From Prosthecobacter sp. (GTDB taxonomy: Bacteria > Verrucomicrobiota > Verrucomicrobiia > Verrucomicrobiales > Verrucomicrobiaceae), in NCBI GenBank assembly GCA_021733925.1, contig JAIPJY010000009.1:108399-172398 (forward strand): DNA of 64,000 nucleotides. The letters run 5' to 3'. Positions 17,047 through 24,103 of the stretch are shown here, in pieces. The notes under the pieces were generated by a model. That model was not told where the DNA came from, made no database searches, and saw only the letters and a list, made by a program, of their open reading frames with translations. Both the position numbers and the translations under genes were made by a program. How positions within the stretch are numbered: position 1 is the stretch's first letter; each line of letters starts with the position of its first letter.

Positions 17047-18474
17047 ATGATTACGAGTAGTGTCCGGTCCATTCTCTCGGTAATAACAATTTCATTCTTG
17101 GTCAGTTGTGGCCGTGAGAACGTCGAATCCACTCTGCCGGACAAGAAAACAAACTTTCAACAAAAGGTCTTCGCTGAAACTGGCTCTGATAAGTCCATCA
17201 CGTTGATTTCAGAGACGGAGTGTGAAATCAACCAAGGAGGAGGTAATATTTTCTTGGCCGAGTATTCACGCCAGGGTGACAAACTGCGAATTGTCGCCCA
17301 CATCGCTGGCGCATCAGTAGTCATGTATTTTGATTTCATTGATCAAGGTTTGCGCGACTCTAACACCGGTCAGGTTTTGCTTTTGCCAGATGCCTTAGCG
17401 CGTGCCCGCGCCCAGATACAAGCTGCGCGCGATGCTGAAATAGCTCAGCAGCAACGCGCCCGGCAAATGGAGATTGAACGTAGGCAGCAGCAGGTCAAAG
17501 CATATCAAGACAAATGCATGGCGCTGCGAGACAAGGGCATGAAAGTGATTCGCGATTTCTTTGCCAATGGTAGCATCATAAACGCTGATTATATGCCGGA
17601 TCATTATCGTGGTGTTCAATTTGTTATCACGCTCACCAGCGAAGTATCATTCGTTGCGGCCGGGAATGACCCTTATGATCAAACCTTTGTGGTCTACGGA
17701 ACGACGAGATGGATTAGTGGCAACAAAGATTCAATAACGCGCAAGGGTAGATTCAGTGGAAATGTTATAGTGCAACGAGATCGCAATAATAATTCTGAGG
17801 CAACTTTAGCCGTTGAAGTAGCCTTTGGAACAGAGAGAGATGGAACAGTCAACGGAATCGACGAAGACCAAAAAACGCCTTGGAACGGGACGGAATTCAG
17901 GGCAAAGCCAAACTTCACTCGCTGCCACGCTTATTATAAAATCGATCATATCAAGTCGAACGCCAACATCGATCAAGCGTCGACAAATGGCAGCATCAAA
18001 CCATTCGCCTCTCAAGAAATGCCGAAGGAGGCGCAAAATATGCAATGGGCACAATATAACTTGGGGTTGTTATATGCTTCGGACAAAGCTTTTCAGGTGA
18101 TTCTAAAGGCTGGCGAAAATGGTAGTGCCTATGAACAAGGAGTGTTGGGGTACATGTATGAAACGGGTCAAGGTGTGCCGAAAGACGAGTCCATGGCGAT
18201 TAAGTGGTATTCCAAAGCTGCCGAGCTGGGTGATCCTGGCGCACAAACAAATCTCGGATTAATGTATGCCACCGGTCGAGGAACACCGGTAAAAAAACTT
18301 TTAGCGTATACCTGGTTTGTTATGGCATTAAGTAATAATAAGAACACTTTCACTTCTCTTCAGGCACAATGGAACAAGGAACTACTTGAGAAGACTTTGA
18401 CACCAGAGGAACGTAACATAGGGCAGCGCATGGCTCGTGATTTTAAATCACGAATGACTCACACTAAACGATGA
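17047..18474 (+). CDS. Lipoprotein with coiled coil and Sel1-like repeats
   Basis: A 475-residue protein, AT-richer than its neighbours. The N-terminus MITSSVRSILSVITISFLVSCG ends in a lipobox-like LVSC, so it is probably lipid-anchored. A short beta region follows, then a long charged coiled coil (about 118-160, RARAQIQAARDAEIAQQQ), a central domain (about 170-310) I do not recognise, and C-terminal Sel1/TPR-like repeats: AQYNLGLLYA, YEQGVLGYMYETGQGVPKD and AQTNLGLMYATGRG. Sel1 repeats mediate protein contacts. Composition and the recombinase remnant and tRNA duplication just downstream suggest acquisition by transfer. Confidence 0.8.
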   Translation: MITSSVRSILSVITISFLVSCGRENVESTLPDKKTNFQQKVFAETGSDKSITLISETECEINQGGGNIFLAEYSRQGDKLRIVAHIAGASVVMYFDFIDQGLRDSNTGQVLLLPDALARARAQIQAARDAEIAQQQRARQMEIERRQQQVKAYQDKCMALRDKGMKVIRDFFANGSIINADYMPDHYRGVQFVITLTSEVSFVAAGNDPYDQTFVVYGTTRWISGNKDSITRKGRFSGNVIVQRDRNNNSEATLAVEVAFGTERDGTVNGIDEDQKTPWNGTEFRAKPNFTRCHAYYKIDHIKSNANIDQASTNGSIKPFASQEMPKEAQNMQWAQYNLGLLYASDKAFQVILKAGENGSAYEQGVLGYMYETGQGVPKDESMAIKWYSKAAELGDPGAQTNLGLMYATGRGTPVKKLLAYTWFVMALSNNKNTFTSLQAQWNKELLEKTLTPEERNIGQRMARDFKSRMTHTKR

Positions 18475-18518
18475 TTAGAAAAACGCCTCTCACTCCAGCG
18501 CCTTCTGCAATTTCATCT

Positions 18519-18810
18519 TCATTCTGACAGTTTGCTCTTGAGAGCTTCCTTGATGAACATCCGACGTAACAAACGCGGAGAAAAGCTAGGCAATTTGAGA
18601 CGCTTGCATGCAGTGGCCAAGGCTTTCTTGGGACGACATTTCTTGAAGATCTTGTCAGATGGAGATCCATCAACGTTTGCCTTCATTAGTCTATCGAGCA
18701 GCGGGGCGCATTTTGAGATAGGCAGAAATCTGGGAGGATGTCTGCGTTTTGACACGGAGATGCCACCCGAATCCAGTCGCCTTTTGACTGTTTCCCCCTC
18801 CCCTGCCCGC
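18519..18810 (-). pseudogene. Tyrosine recombinase (integrase) C-terminal remnant
   Basis: A minus-strand stretch ending at 18519 translates to a catalytic-domain fragment: RFLPISKCAPLLDRL, then KKALATACKRLKLPSFSPRLLRRMFIKEAL. The spacing and the RLxLPxFSPRxLRRxF string match the box around the second catalytic Arg of tyrosine recombinases common in Verrucomicrobia. The N-terminal core-binding domain, the first Arg and the final His and Tyr are absent, so it cannot be active. It lies about 100 bp from tRNA-Val, a usual target for such enzymes. The upstream boundary is approximate. Confidence 0.65.
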
Positions 18811-18902
18811 ATGCCAGGAAGGATGCGAGTATGCCAAAGCAGGATCAACAGGATTTGACAGCGCCAATTTTTCGCCATACACAACTCAGGATCAATAATA
18901 CC

Positions 18903-18977
18903 GCGTGGATAGCTCAGTGGTAGAGCGGCTCGTTTACACCGAGTTGGTCGGGGGTTCGAATCCCTCTCCGCGCACCA
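18903..18977 (+). tRNA. tRNA-Val (anticodon UAC)
   Basis: A 75-nt cloverleaf with encoded CCA. The acceptor stem GCGTGGA pairs with TCCGCGC (one G-U), the D arm is GCTC-loop-GAGC, the anticodon stem GCTCG/CGAGT encloses loop TTTACAC with anticodon TAC, and the T arm has TTCGAAT. Codons read are GUA and wobble partners. Its 3' half is duplicated at 19242-19300. Confidence 0.95.
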
Positions 18978-18995
18978 TCTTCCGCCTCAACGAGG
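18937..18995 (+). repeat. 59-bp direct repeat, copy 1 (tRNA-Val 3' half plus 18 bp)
   Basis: Identical to 19242-19300. It starts in the anticodon arm of tRNA-Val and runs 18 bp past the CCA end, as expected for an attachment site left by integration at a tRNA 3' end. Confidence 0.93.
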
Positions 18996-19241
18996 CCCCG
19001 ACTGAAGAACCCGCATCCAACAGGCGGCCCATCATGAGCAGCAGTAGGCTGTTCTGAAAATCACCCGCAAAAATCGGGTTCCTTTGATCCGTGTTGGTCG
19101 TGTCATCCGTGGTTAAAAAATCCAAAGCGACTCTCTTTCCACCCATGAATGCCAAACGCCCTGAGCCTGTCTCTGAAAAATCTCTGCGGCTTTCCAAACT
19201 CTGCGGTGCGTCGATTCAGGACTCCCCACAGCACCCGACCC
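18996..19241. other. 246-bp spacer between tRNA-derived direct repeats
   Basis: No gene. It contains segments resembling repeats commonly seen in genomes of this group, such as CCGTGTTGGTCGTGTCATCCGTGG near 19088-19113 and CTCTGCGGCTTTCC near 19182. If the two 59-bp copies were attachment sites, almost the whole element between them has been lost. Confidence 0.55.
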
Positions 19242-19300
19242 CACCGAGTTGGTCGGGGGTTCGAATCCCTCTCCGCGCACCATCTTCCGCCTCAACGAGG
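19242..19300 (+). repeat. 59-bp direct repeat, copy 2 (tRNA-Val 3' half copy)
   Basis: Exact copy of 18937-18995, without the 5' half of a tRNA, so it cannot be a functional gene. It is the expected distal attachment-site scar. Downstream, 19349-19380 has three imperfect ATTAGTG-containing units. Confidence 0.93.
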
Positions 19301-19410
19301 TCGACAGCGGTGAATTCAGACAATCTCTGATCGATTCCGACCTCTGAAATTAGTGTTTCATTAGTGTCCGATTAGTGGTTCAAAATTCTGGATCTCTTGC
19401 AACGCATTCG

Positions 19411-22400
19411 TCATTCCCTCTTCACCCGCATCCACTTCCGCGCCTCCATCCCGCTCGCCAGTTCCTTCACCCGCACTTCCCAGCTGCCCGGATCCTCATT
19501 TGGCGCCAGGTCCAGCTTGATCTCAACGATGCCATTCTCAGCCGCATAAAACCCGCTCCCCTCCGCCGCTTTCCCATTCGCATCGCGAACATCCACCCGC
19601 ACCGGAATCACCGCCTTGGTCGGCGCCTCCTGAGTGGTCGTAATACTGACCACAATCTTCGCGCTGTTCCCCACCACCGCGTTCTCCGGCACCTCCAGCT
19701 TCAAGCCCAGCAACGGCTTCGGCAGCACCATGAAGATGCGCCCGTCACAAGGCCCCAGATCAACCGGCCAGCTCATCACGCCGTCTGCGCTGCGCTTCGG
19801 CACGATGAACTGCGTCCCTGTCAGTTCATACACATTCGCCGATTCCGCCTTCAAACTCACCACCCCGCTTGATGGCACCCCGTTTTCCATCACCAGACCA
19901 TGCTGGCCCACGTAGTTGCCGAACTCGCGTTTGTCGTTCACCACAAACACATACGTCGCATCCCCAAACTTCCGCGTGCGCACAATGATCTCCGGATTGT
20001 CGCACATCGCCTTCTGCGGCAGCGCGAAGCCCCCCACGGTCCCCGCCATTTCCAGCACCTTCGCCTTGTCCACATCCGCCTTCTTCACCCGCTTGAAACT
20101 CGGCAATAGGAAATCCGCCTTCAGCGCCGGACACAGAAACTCATCCGCCACAATCTTGCCGCCCTTCTTCTGCCAGTCCTGAATCCGCGTCACTACCGAC
20201 TTCGTCAGCACATCGCAATACGGCATCACCAAGACCTTGCGGCCGCTCAGCCCATTCTTGAGCAAAGTTTCTTCAAACAGAATGTCCGTCTGCACATGCG
20301 CATGCTGCAGCGCCAGCCACACATCCGCCGCCCAGTCCGTGTTGCTCCCGTAGCTGCCGCGATGCGCAAACATCTGCGACGTAAAACTCTCCAAAAACGC
20401 CACCTCACTCCGTTCATCCGGAATCGCCATCAGCGACGGCCCCAGCGGCTCAATCACCTCATGCAGCAACTGCTTGAGCACCGGCGCAGTATTCGAATTC
20501 GTGTACCGATAACCCCCAGGGCTTCCCGTCTCCACGAGCGACTGCCACCCATGATACATGATCCCCTGAATCGGCCGCGAAATCTTCGTCCACAGCGCCT
20601 CCTTCAAATGCATCGGCGCAATCGTGATATACGCCGCCTCAGGATCATGATCCTGCCACGCCACCACCTCCCCCGGCACCTTGCTGCCAATCGGCGCCGT
20701 CTGTGAGCGATACCAGATCAACTGCGTCATCTTCATCACCCGCTGATTCCTCCCCGTCGCCGCGCTCATCGCAAACAACTGATCCGCACACATCCCAATC
20801 TTCTGCGGATCAGGATAAGTATAAGTCCAGTGCGAAATCACATCCACACCCCCGCCCGCACCGCCAATGCTCGGCTGCCGTACCGCTGGATCAAAAAACG
20901 TCCACACCTTGCTGCTCCTCACCCCCTTGTGCAGCGCCGTATGCAGTCCATTCCAGCCATCCCCAACCGTCCAGAACCAGCGCAGGTATTTCAAAATCGG
21001 ATGATCATCCGCAATCACCCGATCCACCGGAAAATCCTTCATCTTCGTCCAGTCCACCCCCCACTTCGCCGACACCTCCGCAGGAATCTCCGCCCCCGCA
21101 AACTTCCGATACCCCTCCACGTCCACCGAATTGAAACTCACCTGCGTGTTGTCCCTCACCTCCGTATCAATCAACGCCGTCGTGAACGCCGGATGATCCC
21201 CATAAGCCTTCCCCACACTCACCCCCACCACCTGAAAAAATGAAGCAAAGTCCGGCAGCGACGCACAAATGTCCTGTCGTGCATAAGCCTTCCCATCACG
21301 CCCCACCCGCAGATTCTTCTCCTCCGACTCCAGCGCATGTGCCGGCGACAAACTCGCAATGACCTCCAGCCCATTCTCCAGCGCCCTGTCCAGCATCCCC
21401 CTATTCTTCGCAATCACCTCCGGCTTCGCCGGCGGCGCGATCTTCTTCTGCTTCCACATCTCCCCATAGTCCGCCCCCAGCCCAATGAAGTGCGTGAAGC
21501 CAAGATCCTTCAACCGCGCCATCTCCTCACCATTCGCCCCCCACATGATCACCGGCATCCTTTCCGGCACTCGAGGCACCAGTTTCAACACGGCAGACTG
21601 CTCGGTGCCATAATCACCCACCTCAAACCGCGCCCGCAATTCATACTCATCCGCCTTCAGCGCCGTATTGAAAATATATTTGGCCGTAAAACTCTTCCCC
21701 ATTGCCAAATCCGACACAAGAAACTCCTCCGTTGTCCCACCCAGGCTCACCTTCAATTTCGCCGCTTTCAGCACCTCACGTCGCAAATTGGTGCAAACGA
21801 TCTCCACCGCCTTCGCCGTCTCCATGCGCCTCCACACATTGCGTCCTGCCACAATTTGCATCGAAACCCGCTCAAAACTCAACACTCCCTCACAGACCCG
21901 CACCTCATCAATCAGCCCCGGAAACCCGCCATAATTGCTCCCCAGCCGGTCCCCAATGCTCAATGGTTTCATTCCCTGCGTCACCTTGCCATATCCTGCA
22001 AGGATCGCACCACCCGCCGCCACACCGTTCCGATAAAACTTCCCCTCACCCGCTCCATCATAAGTGAAGGCCACATGCTGCCAAACGTCCGCCTCCAGCT
22101 TGAACGGCAGCGAATAGATCGTCTTCGACTCCGCCCCAAAGCCAAGCGTTACCCACATTCGCCTCAATCCGCCTTTATCTGCGTCCCCAAGCTGCCACTG
22201 GTAGTCCGTGTGATCGACATACTTCTTGTCCAGCAGGAAGCAGCGCAGCCTCGGCTCAAACGCCGCCTTCGGCTTGATCCACATCTCCAGCGTAAACGCC
22301 CCCTTCACAGGCTTCACCGCCACCACCGCCGCATGTCGTTGATCCTCAACCGGAAACCCCGGAAACGACTCCAAAGCCCCGCCGAATTTGCCCTTCGGAT

Positions 22401-22584
22401 TCAAGACTGCCCCATGCAGCGTCACGTCCTTGGACTCTTCATCAAATTTCCAAAAACCCAGCACATGAGGTCCGGTGGCGTCTTCTTTGGCATAACCTGT
22501 CTCCCAGGTTTCCTGCAGCGCAGAATGCGCAACCCATGGAAAACAAAGTCCTAACAGGAAAAGAGAGCGAACGGATTGGAACAT
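19411..22584 (-). CDS. Large secreted LamG plus GH42/GH-A-like carbohydrate-active protein
   Basis: A 1057-residue protein with a Sec signal (MFQSVRSLFLLGLCFPWVAHS). Residues about 35-235 form a LamG/concanavalin jellyroll (GAFTLEMWIKPK, VWQHVAFTYDGAGEGKFYRNG, GLIDEVRVCEGVL). A linker follows, then a TIM-barrel-like region (RMPVIMWGANGEEMARLKDLGFTH) and a beta-galactosidase-trimerisation-like domain (GRKVLVMPYCDVLTKSVV, QKKGGKIVADEF), as in GH42 enzymes. The C-terminus has beta domains. This suggests cell-surface or periplasmic glycan breakdown, with LamG as a binding module. The acid/base and nucleophile Glu residues are not assignable by eye. No partner genes adjoin. Confidence 0.75.
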   Translation of the reverse strand: MFQSVRSLFLLGLCFPWVAHSALQETWETGYAKEDATGPHVLGFWKFDEESKDVTLHGAVLNPKGKFGGALESFPGFPVEDQRHAAVVAVKPVKGAFTLEMWIKPKAAFEPRLRCFLLDKKYVDHTDYQWQLGDADKGGLRRMWVTLGFGAESKTIYSLPFKLEADVWQHVAFTYDGAGEGKFYRNGVAAGGAILAGYGKVTQGMKPLSIGDRLGSNYGGFPGLIDEVRVCEGVLSFERVSMQIVAGRNVWRRMETAKAVEIVCTNLRREVLKAAKLKVSLGGTTEEFLVSDLAMGKSFTAKYIFNTALKADEYELRARFEVGDYGTEQSAVLKLVPRVPERMPVIMWGANGEEMARLKDLGFTHFIGLGADYGEMWKQKKIAPPAKPEVIAKNRGMLDRALENGLEVIASLSPAHALESEEKNLRVGRDGKAYARQDICASLPDFASFFQVVGVSVGKAYGDHPAFTTALIDTEVRDNTQVSFNSVDVEGYRKFAGAEIPAEVSAKWGVDWTKMKDFPVDRVIADDHPILKYLRWFWTVGDGWNGLHTALHKGVRSSKVWTFFDPAVRQPSIGGAGGGVDVISHWTYTYPDPQKIGMCADQLFAMSAATGRNQRVMKMTQLIWYRSQTAPIGSKVPGEVVAWQDHDPEAAYITIAPMHLKEALWTKISRPIQGIMYHGWQSLVETGSPGGYRYTNSNTAPVLKQLLHEVIEPLGPSLMAIPDERSEVAFLESFTSQMFAHRGSYGSNTDWAADVWLALQHAHVQTDILFEETLLKNGLSGRKVLVMPYCDVLTKSVVTRIQDWQKKGGKIVADEFLCPALKADFLLPSFKRVKKADVDKAKVLEMAGTVGGFALPQKAMCDNPEIIVRTRKFGDATYVFVVNDKREFGNYVGQHGLVMENGVPSSGVVSLKAESANVYELTGTQFIVPKRSADGVMSWPVDLGPCDGRIFMVLPKPLLGLKLEVPENAVVGNSAKIVVSITTTQEAPTKAVIPVRVDVRDANGKAAEGSGFYAAENGIVEIKLDLAPNEDPGSWEVRVKELASGMEARKWMRVKRE

Positions 22585-22618
22585 GGCTCACTCATACGCA
22601 TCATGAATGCACTTCAAT

Positions 22619-23659
22619 TCACGCCTTCACCGCCCACCTCAACTTCGCCGGGGCTGCGCGTGGATTGTCGCGGGTCTCCTGCGAAGTGGGACGAATCACT
22701 TCGTCGTTGGTGGCGCTGAACAGACCGCTGCGCAGCCCTTCGCGAAAGAGATGCTTCACCCGGCGGTCTTCCCCCGAGTGGAAGGTGAGGATGCACACAC
22801 GTGCACCAGAGCGCAAACAGGTGGGCAATTGACGCAAAAAGGTGTCGAGCGCGGTAAATTCCTCATTCACAGCAATGCGCAGGGCTTGGAAAACGCGACG
22901 CACCGTAGCGTCCCGGTCCTCCTCATTCACCCGGTGCGGCAGCGCGCGGCGTATGGCTTCCGCCAGCGAACGGGTGGTGGAGTGGTCAGTTTCAGCCAGT
23001 GCCTGCGCGAGCAGTTTCGCGTGCGGTTCGTCGGCGTTGTCGCTGAGGATGGCGGTGAGTTTTTCCGCAGTGAGCTTTTGCAGCAACTCGCATGCAGATA
23101 CGCCACGTTGCGGATTCATGCGCATGTCGAGCGGGCCGTCGTGCTTGAAGCTGAAGCCGCGGGCGGGATTGTCGAACTGCATGGAGGAGCAGCCCAGATC
23201 GGCAAGCAGCACGTCCACGCCATCGCTCCAGCCGAGTTCGCCGAGCGCGCGGGGCAGTCCGGCGAAATTCATGCGCTTCACGACGAGAGCAGATTCCTCG
23301 CAGCCCCCTGCACGCAGCCGCGCTTCAGTGCGCACAATTTCTAGAGGGTCTTGATCGAGCGCGAGCAGGGTGCCGCCGGGTTGCACGGCTTTGAGCAAAG
23401 CTGTGGCATGGCCTCCGTAGCCCAGCGTACAATCCACGGCGCGTTCACCGGGCTGTGGATCAAGGATTTGCATGATCTTACTCAGCAAAATCGGCACATG
23501 CTGTCCGGCGGGTGTTTTGCCGGAGGCTCGCACCTTTGCGATGGTCTCGGCGTAGCGCTCGGGATTGAGCTCCTTGTACTTGTCCTCGAAGCGCTGCGGA
23601 TTTTTACCGGAGTAACGCTTGCGGCGGCGGTGGGGTGTTGGGAGCTCTGCTTCGCTCAC
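22619..23659 (-). CDS. Second RsmH-like (MraW-family) methyltransferase
   Basis: A 346-residue paralogue of the dcw RsmH. Family motifs are kept: HVPILLSKIMQIL, SAM loop DCTLGYGGHATALL, LLADLGCSSMQFD, RGFSFKHDGPLDMRM, and a late LTFHSGEDRRVK. It has its own basic N-terminus (RRRKRYSGKNPQRFEDKYK) and differs in the SAM loop (CTLGYGG against GTLGGGG). Substrate could be rRNA again or another RNA. It overlaps the MazG-like gene (ATGA at 23656-23659), so the two are translationally coupled and away from the dcw cluster. Membership in the family is firm; the target base is not known. Confidence 0.88.
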   Translation of the reverse strand: MSEAELPTPHRRRKRYSGKNPQRFEDKYKELNPERYAETIAKVRASGKTPAGQHVPILLSKIMQILDPQPGERAVDCTLGYGGHATALLKAVQPGGTLLALDQDPLEIVRTEARLRAGGCEESALVVKRMNFAGLPRALGELGWSDGVDVLLADLGCSSMQFDNPARGFSFKHDGPLDMRMNPQRGVSACELLQKLTAEKLTAILSDNADEPHAKLLAQALAETDHSTTRSLAEAIRRALPHRVNEEDRDATVRRVFQALRIAVNEEFTALDTFLRQLPTCLRSGARVCILTFHSGEDRRVKHLFREGLRSGLFSATNDEVIRPTSQETRDNPRAAPAKLRWAVKA

Positions 23660-24000
23660 AGTTCGTTGTATTTGGCGTTGGATCCGCGTGCCTTTGCCAC
23701 GGGATAGCGTGTTTCATTGCGCTCGACCTTGTCGAGCATGGCCTGGCCGAGATCGACGCCGAGATTGTGCGCGAGTTCAAAGAGCAGGATGGCCACATCG
23801 GCCATTTCGTCCTTCAGCTCCGGCATTTTGTCCTTCACCCGCTGCTCGATCTGCTCCGGCTGCTGCCAGACAAAGTGCTGCAGCAGCTCCCCCGCCTCGG
23901 CCGTGATGGCGATGGCAAGTTCCTTCGGGCTGTGAAACTGCATCCAGTCCCGGGCGTCACGAAACGCACAGATTCGGGCGGTGATTTGTTCGATGCTCAT
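23656..24000 (-). CDS. MazG-like nucleotide pyrophosphohydrolase
   Basis: 114 residues from ATG 24000 (the frame opens at 24033; MSIEQITARI fits the family start). All-alpha MazG/dCTPase-type protein with ITAEAGELLQHFVW, where the EAGEL Glu residues bind magnesium, and the second metal motif KDEMADVAILLFELA (ExxD). Single-domain members hydrolyse nucleoside triphosphates to monophosphates, often as house-cleaning enzymes for dCTP or modified nucleotides. It is coupled to the downstream RsmH-like gene by a 4-nt overlap; a common role is not obvious. Confidence 0.9.
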   Translation of the reverse strand: MSIEQITARICAFRDARDWMQFHSPKELAIAITAEAGELLQHFVWQQPEQIEQRVKDKMPELKDEMADVAILLFELAHNLGVDLGQAMLDKVERNETRYPVAKARGSNAKYNEL

Positions 24001-24103
24001 GGGGCATGATGAGACGCATTTCTTAGAGGGCAATCAATTGCAGATGAATTGCGAGAACCTTGACAGGAAAATTTCCGGAGGCGTCAGTACTGTTTTTTGC
24101 ACC

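Noticed and set aside
18996-19241. Possible mobile gene between the two tRNA-derived repeats
   Set aside because: Only 246 bp, no frame of substance; contents resemble dispersed repeats.
18934-19295. Minus-strand frames with GEGFEPPTNSV-type translation across both tRNA-Val copies
   Set aside because: This peptide is the reverse translation of the tRNA 3' end, seen wherever tRNA genes are translated; it is not a protein.
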